From Anarhynchus alexandrinus (Eukaryota > Chordata > Aves > Charadriiformes > Charadriidae), in assembly GCA_008711295.1 (NCBI GenBank), contig VUYV01000178.1:71089-135088 (forward strand): a stretch of 64,000 nucleotides of DNA, written 5' to 3'. A program made the translations under genes and the position numbers. Of the stretch, positions 15,302 to 26,700 are shown one piece after another. Every line of letters starts with the position of its first letter. Within the stretch, counting starts at the first letter, position 1. A model generated the notes under the pieces. That model saw only the letters and a program-made list of their open reading frames with translations. It was not told where the DNA came from and did no database searches.

Positions 15302-15913
15302 ACCAGCACCCTTAAACCATTTTTCACGTCCATTACAAACAACTAAAAATACTGCAAGTTTTTGCCTGTTGAACAACTCCTTTGTCCAGCTTCAAGACAG
15401 ACTCTGAACAACTCGGTACCCAGAGAAGTGTCTGACTATTTGCCTTCTGCCAAGGGGAGCCTGGCTAATCAGTCAGTTGTAGAGTTTAGATAACGCCTCT
15501 TCCTCTGAAACACGGCTAACTCCTCAAGCAAGGGAACAGCTTTTCATCAGCTTCATCCAAACGTGTTTTCCTACTGAAGAACATTTAAAAACTCAAACAC
15601 TCAAAGACACCCCCAAAAAATTACTGACAACGTCAAGTGTGCTTCCCCTGGTTCCCCGAGGGACCTAAAGAAAAGACAGAACGGGCATTTTTAGCCTTTC
15701 ACCTGAGAAACCCGGTTACGGTGTGACTCGGGGGCGGAGGGCGACCGGCGGACGAAGGAGCGACGGCGCCGCCACGGAAACCCATCGCCTCAGGGAGCGC
15801 GCGACAGCGCCAACGGCTAGGAGCGCGCGCCTGCCCTTCCCGCCCTTTTGGAACCGCCGCCTGCACGAGCGCCGCCTCAGCGGCGCGGGCCCCGCCCGGC
15901 GCCGTCGAGGGAC

Positions 15914-15975
15914 ATGGCGCACCGGCGCCCCGACCTGCCGCAGGCCTGTAACTTCGTGGCGCGGGACAACTGCTG
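15914..15975 (+). CDS. CIMIP1: CIMIP1 exon 1 (coding part)
   Basis: It encodes residues 1-20 ([20 protein letters not shown]) plus the first two bases of a Trp codon. The donor is TG|GTAACG at 15976. Without splicing the frame meets a TAA within the donor, which supports the splice. Confidence 0.9.
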
Positions 15976-18900
15976 GTAACGGCCCCGGCCCCTGCCCCTG
16001 CCCCTGCCCCTGCCCCCGACCCNGAGCCGGGCGGGCGAGCCCTGCGCGCTGGGCCCGGGCAGCCCGCGCCGGCCGCCAGGGGCGGGAGAGGGCCGGGCCG
16101 GGCCGTCAGTCCGTAGTAAGCGGAAGAATGCGTGAGAGGACAGCGGTGCTTCCCAGGGTTTTCAAAAAACGTGTCGTAGCGAATTGACCTCCTCCAATTC
16201 CTACCGTAAACATAATTTGCAAAGTAGTGTGTTCACACGTGCTGTTTCATTTCCAACCTATGGAAAATTACCCGTTACCTCCAAGCGAGACAATTGTTAA
16301 CGCATGCATGAACTTTGTGGTTTGAGGTAAAGGTATAAAGATCCACGCTGAAGTGCTGCGCTTTGTGACACTAGGGCAACGGAGCTGGTGAGGGGTCTTG
16401 AGAATAAGTCTTACGAGGAGCAGCTGAGGGCCCTGGGGGTGTTCAGCCTGGAGAAGAGGAGGCTGAGGGGAGACCTTCTCACTCTCTACAGCTGCCTGAA
16501 AGGAGGGGGTAGCGAGGGGGCGTCGGTCTCTTCTCCCAAGACACAACCCATAGGATAAGAGGAAAAGGCCTCAGGTTGGGCCAGGGGAGGTTTAGGTGAG
16601 ACATTAGGAAAAACTTGTTCGCTGAAAGGGTTATCAAAGCCTGGAATGGACTGCCCAGGGAAGTGGTTGCATCGCCAACCTTGGGTGTATTTAAAAGCTG
16701 TCTAGATATGGTGCTCAAAGATGTGGTTTAGAAGCGGGACTGGTAGAGTTAGATAACAGTGGACTTGATGTTCTTAAAGGTCTTTTCCAGCCATAACGAT
16801 TCTTTGATTCTATGTTTAGTAGTTGGGTTTGCGTGGTTTGGGGTTTTTTTACTGAAAGTTTTCAAAGTCATCTTAAATATCCCTCTGTTTCAGGAAAAAA
16901 TACATTGAAAGTGAACTAGAAGCTGCAGGAAGATGGTCTCACAAATGGGGGTTCTTGAAAACACCTCTTGAGGAGGTAAAATTGAATGACATATAAGCAA
17001 CACATGAAATTTGCTTGTATACAAATTTATCTGGACACAAAATTATGAGAGCACACAAGACTAGAAAAGCAGTGAGTATGCTTTACTCAGCTGAGTTTTG
17101 AGGTGACAAGTGCACTACTTTTAAGATGGGTTTAAAGTTTCAGTTTTTCTCTGAATAAAATACAGCAAGTGGTAATTTATATGCTATGCATATTCTGGTA
17201 TATTTCTCTTGAGAAACATGACTTCTAATAGTGTTAACGAGTACTAGATGCACATTGACAGGAAAATATTTCCCCTTTGTCTATCCATATGGTAGTTTAA
17301 AAATCTAGGGGAAAAGGTTCTAGCTAATTAAATTTTCAGTGGGGGAATTTACAACAAACAAAAATATTTGGAGACATGTCTATTCTCAGTGATGTTTAGA
17401 TATTAGAATATAGTAGCGCATACTGTTACATTTGGAATCACAGTATTTTGTTGCTATAGAACAGGATGGATGCAGCCCCTGAATAGTTATAAATGTACTT
17501 TCCATGGGGCTAGAAGTACTTAATCTGTTCTAGGATTTTTTTCTAAATTCTTGTAGGCATCCAAGTTAGCACCTTTGAAAACTTTGATCCTCTAGGCTTC
17601 AACATCCATCCTTGCTAACTGGTCCGTCATGCACAGTACTAATAGATCTACAGCTGAAAAGTTGACAAACTGTGCACTGTTACTATTGGTGAACATGTGT
17701 ATTTAGCATTTATTAATCTTTGTTTTGTGGTCATATAAGATACATTTCTAGCCCTTTTTGGACGAGTGATGTAGTTAAAAGAGTTGGAATCACTCAGCAA
17801 TGTTTAGCCTTTCAGCTGAAATTCAGTTACATCACTTTTTGAAACCAAAAAATACATTAAAATAATTTCCAAAGCACTACAATAAGTAGTCCTATTTTAG
17901 ATGGGCAGAACAGGGAGTTCAGATGTAACAATGAGAGGAATGGTGTAGATATCAGATATTACAGCATATTGCAAAAGATAAAGAGTCCAATTGTTAATGT
18001 TCATGTTTTGGTTTTAGTTGATTGAAGATGAAAAGAAAGAAAATACAAAGCCCAAGATACAGCTTCCAGAACATCTGCAGGTTCGACCTGTGACACCTGT
18101 GGAAAAATATATTAAGGTTAGAAAATTAGATTTTAAAATTGCAATACAGCAATATCTGTCTTAAGAAACCACACAAGCTCTAAAAATCATTTGTAGTGTA
18201 GAAGTGAGCCTTTAACTAAAGGTCAAAGTAAATTGTATTTGCAACCCGAGCAATGTTTTAAAAGCATTCATTTAAGACAAGGAATTGTCCTTTGGATACG
18301 GTTGTTAGTTCACAGAACTTTCACTGTACATTATCATCTTTCTGTAAAGCACCTCCCCCATGCATTCCTCTGTGACATATAGTAACAGAACAGTCGACTG
18401 TACAGCTTAGTACGTACGAGTGCTCTCAGAGCTATTTATCACTGCTGACCATTCATTGCTCAAATATATATATGTATCTTACTTCAAGGCTTAACCTTAA
18501 CTCTCAGTTTTAACTATTGGTTGAGATGCAGGCATTTTTCTAGCTTTATTTAAGACAGTCGTCTTTTTGGCAGAGACAATGCCACTGTCCTCTTTAGTGG
18601 CACAGATTAGTGAGAAGCCAGTTCTGATGAGCCAATAAATAACTATTTGATTTTATATGATATGATTTATACTCACATATTCAGAGTCTAAAAGTTGTCA
18701 AACAGCTGGAAATGAGAGTGGAATTTGACTGATGGTTTGATTTATAAATATACAGTGTCAGAATCACCAAGGAATATGATAACTATACAGGCAGCTAAAT
18801 CAGTGACATTGGGAGAGGAGCATATTCATAAAAGGGGAAGCAGAACATGCTAACAAAAAGGAAGGTTAGTCCACTTAGAGAAGATTAAGGAAACAAAAGG

Positions 18901-20688
18901 GATTGGAAATTCCTACTTGCTGAACTAGCTTGCTTTCAGAGAATTCCAAGGGTGGGGATATAAGGTGAGGAAGTAGTAAAAGCTTTTACTGAGTTTAAAT
19001 TGAAACAAAAATTAACAGCTAGTGCTGAGTGTGGGGGAGAAATGAAATGGCAGCATTTCTGCCATTAGTGCTACTTGTTCTTCTGTTTCTTGTCAAGCCT
19101 CCAATTTCAGTCAGGTTTACCTGTGCTTCAGCACAGTGAAGGTCTGTGTGTGTGTGTTAACAAATCACGCAGACAGTTTTCAGCTGCTAAAGTAGCGTGC
19201 ATAGCCTGGTGCATACTGAAGTAGGGATCATAGTTTCAATTTCACCTTAGAGTCTTTATTTGCTTGGGAAGGTAAGGGTTAGCTGTGATTTAGGTCACCC
19301 TTTACATATTCAGAGTGAAGTTTCTTAAGTCCTTACTCAGAACTATGTGTCTTTCTGCGCATTTACCTTCATATCTGTTCTTCTCTCTAGGTTAGATTAA
19401 TAATTGCTTCTTCGTAATCCCTTCCCCCAGATCATAAGTGGGACATGATTTCCTTCATTATCCTACTCAGTGGGTGGCACTTTTGGCCACAGAAATTATC
19501 TTTTTCAGAGGAACCGCTCCACCTAAATATCATAAACATTTTCTAATCTTGGCCAAAGAACAAAGTGAAGCAACTCTGGCAAGAGAACTGAAACATTGTT
19601 CTCTTGCTGTGTATTTCTCTACTAAGTCCCCAGATGCTAAAGTGATATAACGTGCCCAATTGCGATGATTCAGCCAAAGTAAGCACAGCAGTGAACAGAG
19701 ACTGTTGGCTTTTGTTTTGTTTCCTTTTTAGCTAGATTAGTTGCAGATTAACTTGATGCTTACCCATCTTTTAAAGTAGAAAGAAGGTGGAACAAATAAG
19801 TAGTTCTTGATGCAAAGGCCAGCTTGGTCAGTAATATCTTTAGCATTTGGCCACAAAAATATTATTCCGTAGCTGCACTTCTACCAAATACATTACAGCA
19901 AGTATAAAATGCTATTTCCCCTGTTTAGAGAAGTTAACTAGTTTTAAAGACTATTATTATTATTGTTATTGTTGTTGTTATTATTATTATGTAAGGAAAA
20001 AAGCTAAAGCTGAAGATAAAATTCTTCTAATAATGTAAAGCCAGTAAACCCCTGAGAAAGCTATTGCGCAAAACTCAAAAAAAAAAGTATGCTAACTTAC
20101 ACTACTAAACAATAACTTTGCTTTTTGATTTCCTGTTATACATACCAATATAGGCACTAAAAGACTTTTTTTTTATAAGGGTGGTAAATGAAAGTTAATG
20201 ACTTCTTTGGAATTTGGCCATTTTATTTCTCTTTCCCTGTGCTTTGCTATAGAATGGGACCTAAATTATTCTCATGACTTTTTAAATGATAAGTGATCCT
20301 GTATTATAAATAAAACTTGCATGCAACTGGGCTATCTTTTGAAGTTCTCATTTCCTTCCATTAATGTCAATGTGTGTTCAGGACATTAATTCATCAGACT
20401 GCATTCAAAACCACTATTTTTGGTAATTTCTCATTTCCATCCACACTACAGCACAAAAGAGAATGTTACATGACAGAAATTACAATCAAAAAACTTTTAA
20501 TCATTGAATTCTACATGTTACTTTTATTCTAGATGATTCCATCTCCTCCAGTACCTAAGACTACACAGGGATTTATTGGCTGGAGATCAGCTGTTCCAGG
20601 GTTGGAACTTGAACGTGGTTTTCAAATCCGAAGCTGCAAAGGTACCTTTTTTAAGGATCTGAAGTGGCCATGTGAGCCCTCTGACTGA
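15914..20688 (+). CDS. CIMIP1: CIMIP1 (C20orf85), ciliary microtubule inner protein 1, four coding exons
   Basis: Joined exons 15914-15975, 16894-16975, 18018-18116 and 20533-20688 give 399 nt: 132 residues plus stop, close to the 137 residues of human C20orf85. All introns are GT-AG and the phases agree (2, 0, 0). The start ATG has a purine at -3 and G at +4. The N-terminal 21 residues are divergent. Recognition rests on the family core: [14 protein letters not shown] in exon 2, KPKIQLPEH and [11 protein letters not shown] in exon 3, and [20 protein letters not shown] followed by IRSCKG in exon 4. The family protein lies inside axonemal microtubules of motile cilia, so expression in ciliated epithelia and testis is expected. 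There is no signal peptide or membrane segment. The next gene, ANKRD60, is on the opposite strand about 21 kb away. Identification is near certain; the exact transcription start is not known. Confidence 0.96.
15985..16018. repeat. CCCCTG hexamer repeat in CIMIP1 intron 1
   Basis: About five tandem copies of CCCCTG/CCCTGC start roughly 10 bases after the exon 1 donor. An unresolved base (n) follows at 16023, as expected where a GC-rich repeat is hard to sequence. Confidence 0.85.
16206..16212 (+). promoter_or_regulatory. Forkhead-type motif in CIMIP1 intron 1
   Basis: GTAAACA is an exact forkhead core (RYAAAYA), 230 bases into intron 1 and just past the CpG island. The location and the ciliary role of the gene make FOXJ1 a plausible binder. 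This is inference from a short motif. Confidence 0.3.
16370..16815 (+). mobile_element. CR1 LINE 3' fragment in CIMIP1 intron 1, plus orientation
   Basis: The plus strand shows the 3' part of a CR1. The end of the RT frame (around GTGTTCAGCCTGGAGAAGAG, 16439-16458) is followed by the conserved 3' UTR and the GATTCTTTGATTCTATG tail at the right end. It is about 445 bp long, 5'-truncated and diverged. It is opposite in orientation to the copy at 8.3-9.3 kb, so it is an independent insertion. Its 3' end is about 78 bases from the exon 2 splice junction. Confidence 0.93.
16894..16975 (+). CDS. CIMIP1: CIMIP1 exon 2
   Basis: The acceptor is CCCTCTGTTTCAG|G and the donor GAGGAG|GTAAAA. It completes the Trp codon and encodes 27 residues ending [10 protein letters not shown], the family core. 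It ends in phase 0. Confidence 0.95.
16976..18017 (+). other. CIMIP1 intron 2
   Basis: A GT-AG intron of about 1 kb, AT-rich. I see no repeat element or other feature in it. Confidence 0.85.
18018..18116 (+). CDS. CIMIP1: CIMIP1 exon 3
   Basis: The acceptor is GGTTTTAG|TTG and the donor ATTAAG|GTTAGA. It encodes 33 residues including KPKIQLPEH and [11 protein letters not shown]. Phase 0 at both ends. Confidence 0.96.
18117..20532 (+). other. CIMIP1 intron 3
   Basis: A GT-AG intron of 2.4 kb. It holds a TTA/TTG trinucleotide tract at 19952-19991 and nothing else that I recognise. A 70-codon open frame at 19438-19650 has no supported function. Confidence 0.85.
19952..19991. repeat. TTA/TTG trinucleotide microsatellite
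   Basis: About 13 tandem trinucleotides alternating between TTA and TTG blocks inside CIMIP1 intron 3. It is likely polymorphic in length. Confidence 0.9.
20533..20688 (+). CDS. CIMIP1: CIMIP1 exon 4 (terminal)
   Basis: The acceptor is TTTATTCTAG|ATG. It encodes 51 residues and TGA at 20686-20688. It contains the most conserved block of the family, [20 protein letters not shown], then IRSCKGTF. The C-terminus is [10 protein letters not shown]. Confidence 0.96.
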   Translation: MIPSPPVPKTTQGFIGWRSAVPGLELERGFQIRSCKGTFFKDLKWPCEPSD

Positions 20689-20924
20689 CATTAAGAAATA
20701 ACAGTTAGGCACATAGATCCGTTTGCATCCCCTAAGTTAACATTCTGTAGAGGACTGTTGGACCGTTAAACATTGATGCTTTAAAAACGATTTATGTAAA
20801 CATTCACAATCATTTTGGTGAAGTGTGAACATTTTAATGTAGCATTTTACTTGTTGCTGATTTTTTTAAATCTATGGCATCCAAGCTGTTAACACTGCTT
20901 CAGGTTGACTTAGAAGTAACAATG

Positions 20925-20930
20925 AATAAA
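20925..20930 (+). terminator. Candidate polyadenylation signal of CIMIP1
   Basis: AATAAA lies about 237 bases after the CIMIP1 stop codon and is the first canonical hexamer downstream. The cleavage site itself cannot be located. Confidence 0.5.
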
Positions 20931-23048
20931 CTCATATAAAGATTACAGAGCAGATACTGCTTTTATTAACATTAGTAAGACTATGATTTTAAAATATTTA
21001 TTGGACATCTTTAAAAAAATTATTTTGTAATACAGACTGCCATGTTCCTGACAATCCTACCCTGCTGCTCATTCCCAGTTCATCACTTACCAATATTGGA
21101 ATCTGTGTTTAGAATTAGTTTTCGATCAGCACTCTGAACTGGCCTACTATTGAGTTGTTCAAGTGCCTGTGCTAGCACATAAATATCTCTTTTGTACAGA
21201 AAGAGAATGAGAAGAGGCAGAGAAGAGTAGCAGGCATGACTTAAAATGGCTCAAGCTGCCCTGAAACTGCATCCTAGCATTTGTAAAGAAGCTTTCCTCA
21301 TTAAAAAACAAAACACAACAAACAAAAAACACCTGCAGAAAAGATAATCATCAGGCTTCATCATAGTGTGTCCACTGCAGCTTGAAAAAAAACAGTCAAA
21401 TCACAAGTATAGTTAAGTCATAATGATTAAATGCATTGTCTTTTGTGTTGTGCGTGCTTTACACACACTTAAGTAATTGAGTAGTTTCCAGTGCAGCTGC
21501 TTGATTGGTATAAATAAAGTATACAAAGGCCACAGTGACACAAAGTCACTTTCAGAAATCGATTTTGATATCAAAACAGGTTTTTTTTCAACTAATGGAT
21601 CAGAATGCAAATGTGTTACAAAGTATTTGTTGCTTCAGTTTTGTCTATACCAGTATTTATACCAACCGGTACTGGTGAAGGACTCACAAACAGTAGGGGG
21701 TTGCACTGGGAGTTACTGGTGTAGCTATCTTACTGCACTTCATTACCTACCTGAAGATTTGCCAGGACTTTTGGAAATGCAGAAGGAGACTCATTTGGTT
21801 GTAGCAACTATTTGCAGGATATGGTTCTAGTTGGCTAACATGTTTAAACTAGAAGATTGTTTAAACAAATAACAGCCTCCAAGAAATCAACACAGGCAGC
21901 TCCTTATAACTCCTCATTACTTAAAGAGGAAAGACTTTCCTCTTTAATCCGGCTGCAAGATCTCCTTGTATTCTGCAGTTACCAATATCTACTTCTTGAG
22001 TCAGCAGTAAGTCTTTGGCTTTCATAGCAGTAGGTCAGCAGCTAGTGTTTCTTCTTTCCTTCTTCCCAAGAAATGACTCACAATGATCAACATCCCACCT
22101 ATTTTTTTCACATCCAGTTCCAAATGCCCACAAAATAATAATATTTTACTTTTTTCCATATTCTTTACAAATAATGGAGAAGTGACTCATATCCTCTGGA
22201 AAGATTACCCAAGAATGAGAATACATAGCAGAAGTAACTTCAGACACATTACTTAAAAACCAGAGAAAAAATAACTTGGAATCAGACTCTGGAAATTTAA
22301 ACTAAATTGCAGTTTAGCTGCTAACTATAACATGTAAACTGTTCTTAGAACAAGCAAGATAATTGTAAGAACAATATTTTAAATCAGTGTGCTTTCTTGT
22401 CATTGCGAGGTTTGTATCTGTTCATTTTAATCACATAGTTCTTCAGTTTATTTTAAGCTCACATATAGATCCTCTTTTTCTTGTCTGACTTACATAAAGA
22501 GGTAAATTATTATGTAATTTAGTATCAACAAAATTACATTATTCAGGCCAAATGAAAGGGGAGATTCAAGACCACTGTTTTTTAAAAAATGTTATATTAA
22601 AGAACCAAAGCTGGCACCTAATATCCAGTAGATGTTCGTATGAAGTGAAATCCAAATCATATGAATCATGGTTTGATTTTGAAAACCAGAGTAAATTCTT
22701 TGTCCAGCGTCTACAATTGGAAATTTCTAAATCTTACTCCCAATGTCTGAATATTAACTCTGTACTAACAATAAGGGTTTTTTTATTATACTTTCCATCA
22801 TTTAAGGTACCTTTACTTAAAGAGATGCTTTGATTTAGACTCATTTGAGATATGTAAGGAGTATTGTCTAAAATTTGAACTCATTCCTCTAGCATAAATC
22901 TGTCAGTTGTTGATTGATCCATGTATTTGGGGTTTTGGTGTTCAAGAATATGTGAAACTATAAACCTGACTATTTATTTTGCCAACACTTTTAGTTTGAC
23001 CCTTTATACCTGAAAAAAAAATATGCAGAAGTTGTGGATTTGCAGCTG
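20931..23048. other. Gene-free intergenic sequence
   Basis: AT-rich sequence with an A-rich tract near 21301-21333. Short open frames (for example 21477-21830) have no recognisable family and no splice context. Confidence 0.6.
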
Positions 23049-23736
23049 TGTCCTGGTTTGAGGTAAAACAGGACCAATTTTGTTCAGTAACTTTACTTCT
23101 TAGCTGGGCCTCTTCTAACTACTGAAATTCACAGCATATCGTGCAAACACTGTTTGCTCTCAGAGTGATCAGACCTATGTTTATAGTTGATGCTCAGGCA
23201 TGGTCTGCAGAGAGGCTCTGCTTATACTTCTTGCTCTAACACCCAAGGGCAGCTAAATTTGTTATTTACCCTGTTGAAGAGTTGGAAGCGGAGAAGTGTA
23301 GAGGGGTCCCACCTGCGGGGAGGCGCGGACAGGACAGGTGGCCCCAAACTGACCAACGGGGTATTCCATCCCATCTGCCTCATGCTCAGTATAAAAGCTG
23401 AGGGATCGAAGGGTCAGCCCTCTTTCTTCAATGGCCAGCGTCCGAGGAGGACTCTGTCTGTTCATCTGCCTTTAATCCCGATCCTGAATCCAGATCCAGA
23501 ATCCAGTTCCCGTCCGTCACTGAGTCCAGTCTGGGACTGCCCCAGTGCCAGCCAGTGATGTGATTGTCATCTTGGGAGCTTGATACGGTTTTGTATATAT
23601 TTCATTATTTCCTTTTTATTATTTTATTAATATTTCATTAAAGTAGTTTAGCTTCTTCTAAACTCATAAATCTCTCTCTTTGAAGAGAGGTAGGGGGGAC
23701 CATCTGTTGCTCACCGGTTCCGCCCAAACCACCACA
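23049..23736 (+). mobile_element. Solo LTR of an endogenous retrovirus (ERVL-like)
   Basis: A 688-bp block begins TGTCCTGGTTTG and ends CAAACCACCACA. The ends are inverted repeats matching at 10 of 12 positions and show the TG...CA termini of an LTR. It is flanked on both sides by the 5-bp direct repeat AGCTG (23044-23048 and 23737-23741), a target-site duplication. A TATA box (TATAAAAG, 23390-23397) and an ATTAAA signal (23637-23642) are placed as in an LTR promoter and polyadenylation region. No internal retroviral genes are present, so this is a solo LTR left by recombination. A 5-bp duplication and the TGTCCTGGTTT start fit avian ERVL-type LTRs; the family assignment is from memory. Open frames inside it are not genes. 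Confidence 0.9.
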
Positions 23737-26700
23737 AGCTGACAAAGGACAGCCCAGTCAACTGCCCCAACTGTGAATCCAAAAGGTCGATACAGAATAA
23801 TTAAATCACCTTGTAATGGTTAAAACCTGGCATTTAGTTTGCGGAAATTAACCTATTTATTGGAGCCAAGTTGGGCACATAAATGTCACTGCACACCGTA
23901 AAATATCACACCATCTCGAAGGTCAGGGTAGTGTTAGTAAACTCAGTGCACACACTGGGGAAATACTTCAAAACAAAATTAAATCACTTCAAAAATGTAG
24001 CAAAAGTCACAACAATTTTAATTCTACATAAAAGTCTCAGACCTGTGCTTCTGCGCAAGTCAGAGAAGAATGGGATGTTTCTAAACATATATAAAAAGTT
24101 ATGCAGTTTATTTTTAACCAAAATTTGAAAACAAGATGCAAGTGTATTTAGATGTCTTCTATGCTTCAATCTCAATTTCTAAATTTCTAGGTGTAGTCTT
24201 TTGTAAAGTTTTTGGTAGTCTAAGGTTAATGGTAGCAAAGTGGTATACATATCAATTCTTCCTTAGTTGACTAAAATTTTTCAGAAAACTGAAGCCATCT
24301 TGTATTTTGACTGTTGTTTTCAGATAAACTAGTTCTTTGGTAACAGGCTCGTTTTAAAGAGGAATTGTGGATGATGCTTTCAGAATTGCATATGCAAAAA
24401 TTTTACTGTATTTGATATAGAGTTAACACACCAAGACGTGAAAATAGGTCAGCCATACATCTTTTGTCACCATGGATGTGTGCCTGCATATACTTTCCTG
24501 GGTGTGTGATAAAATAATAATAATAGAGGCTTAAATGACAGTTGTATTTAACTTGAAGTTCTATGAAATCAGAATTACCTTTCTCTCAAGCACGTGCTTT
24601 ATAAACAAAAAAAATAGGGTGACAGAAACCTGGTGCATTTTCCTTCACAATGTGTTCTTTTCTGTGCTGTTAGAACTGGCATAGAACTGGCACTTGCTAT
24701 TTATAATTTCATTAATATATTTTACCGGAAGCTCAGAGGTGGAAGATAGTTATTTATTTAAAATGTGTTTTGCATCAGAGAATAAAGGTTTTTGATTAGA
24801 TGATAGTGAAACGGTGATTCTGAAAAAGTAGCACTACTCAAATTGCAGTCACCGTACAAGTGTTACTGTACATTTTGAAAGAAGCAAAATGAAAAGCAAC
24901 CACAGCATATGCACAGCCAATTGATCTGGCTACTGTAAATGGTGGCTGCTTAGAGAATAATCTAATCACTATTCTTCAGGAGACATTTCTACAAAGATAC
25001 GTGCTTTGACTATCCTAACGGATACCCACTGCATTCCTAAGTTTGTGCAAAAATTACTGTCTCCAGTTCCTGCTCTTGGCTACTCTGTCAGCCTGAAGTA
25101 ACTTTAATTCTGAGATCATTTGCCTTACAAAACAGAGGATGGTTTGTTTTTTTTCTTTTCAGAGACCTAAAGCTCGCTATCACACACATCATTTCCCCCT
25201 TTGGTGAAGGATTCTTTGTGGTTTCTTCCACATTCTACAAAGTACCAAAGTGACAAACACTAGTCTAACATAGTCATTGGCAACCAGACCAGAAATCTCT
25301 ACTCCCACATGAAGCCCAACTCAGGTCACTTCTTGCATTAGGTTCCTAAATGTGTTGCATTTAGTTCCCCTTGAAACCATAAGTGTCAGCGTAGCAAGGC
25401 AGATGAGGCCCGCTTACAGGCTATTACCTTCTTCCTGACTCCTGCAGTTTTTACATCCCATCAAATTGTTATTTAACTAGTTGAAAGCATGTCAAACCAT
25501 TTCATAGGATCATAGTGTAATAAATTTAACTGTACTGGAAAATGATACTGTTGTGCTGTGAAACTGATCAGTTTGCCAGTGAACAAAACAATGCCTCTTC
25601 AGTCTCCTCTATCATACATGGAAAAGACCAGCAGTATTGAGAAAGAAATTCAAAACAAAACCAGAAACTTTGTGAAAACAACACAGATCTGATTCATGTT
25701 GCACCAGTGAAAGAAAACACTGGAAAGGGTCATTATTTTGACAGATGAATTGGAGATAATTTTGACCTTAGGGTTTCAGGCTGTTCACACACGTCTCAAG
25801 TCTTGCTCTTTTACATGGAGAACAGTTCAAAGAGATTAAAAGGAAGCTCTTTCCTGTATGCCTCAGTGGTGGATTTATTTCCATAAGGGTTTCCAGCTGG
25901 AATCTCTCTGATGTAACCTGAAGAGTACCACAGGGCAGCTTTTCATCTCAGTGCAGAAAGATGTAGTGTTGCCACCTTTGAAGTAAGACACACCAGTCTG
26001 AGCACTGGGTTTTACAGGCTCCCAGGCTTACCACCCAGGATGGTGGCAAGCCACTAGACATCTAGCACAAGGCTTGCAGAGAAACTGGAGGTTGTGTTCA
26101 TGAAGAGTGTTCTGAAGCATCTGCATTTTCCTCTGCACCATCCACAAACTGCCATAGCTTCAAATGGCCACCTTGCACCGCTGCAGCTTGTGGACAGCAT
26201 TTCAGCATTTAGGGAGGTGGTTCACCAGATGTTCAGAGAAGACGGCTGAGATGGGGTCAGACCATCTGATAAGTATAAAAGTAGACATAGCAGGTTAATT
26301 TAATTCGTTATCATTTAAGCAAATGCAGCTGTATTTACTATGACATGCAAAATTCTCGCTGGACACTTGAGGCAACATATTCTTCAGAACAACATTACTT
26401 CAAAAAGTTGAAAGCAGGTTAGCAATACGCATCATTATGTCTGCTCCCCAGTGTAAGATTTTTCCAACCTTTAATGCTTTAGTTGTTCTTAAATCAGTAC
26501 ATTGATCTCAAAAGTAACATTACACAGCTTTAGTAAACCTTATAAAAGTACAAAAAATTCAATGTGTGTTTAAGCAACAGCACAGGAAATTAGACATCAA
26601 AGGCTGGTTGTTACTTCTTGATGCTTTTTTTTCTTTTTTAAGAGACGAGAGCATATGAAAAATCTGAGCTTAGGAAAAGCACACTTCCTACTCCTTGGAA

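Larger units (their letters stand above)
9266..15700. other. Gene-free intergenic sequence
   Basis: AT-rich DNA with no supported exon. It includes an A-rich tract at about 9559-9592, an unresolved base (n) at 13772 and a forkhead-like motif at 15295-15301. Short strings such as those near 10136-10160 resemble the CR1 tail but are too short to call an element. The last few hundred bases grade into the CpG-rich promoter region of CIMIP1. Confidence 0.55.
15720..16120. promoter_or_regulatory. CpG island, promoter and first exon of CIMIP1
   Basis: Base composition switches abruptly from AT-rich to strongly GC-rich with many CpG pairs (for example around 15725-15910), then falls back after about 16120. 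It spans the start codon and first donor of CIMIP1 at 15914-15976. No clear TATA box is visible, so this is most likely a dispersed CpG-island promoter. The island is a direct observation; the promoter role follows from its position. Confidence 0.85.

Noticed and set aside
15723..16187. 154-codon open frame across the CpG island
   Set aside because: GC-rich sequence rarely makes stops. It is in a different frame from CIMIP1, runs through its splice donor and an unresolved base, and has low-complexity Arg/Ala/Gly content.
23187..23558. 123-codon open frame
   Set aside because: It lies inside the solo LTR across its promoter region; LTRs of this kind do not encode proteins.
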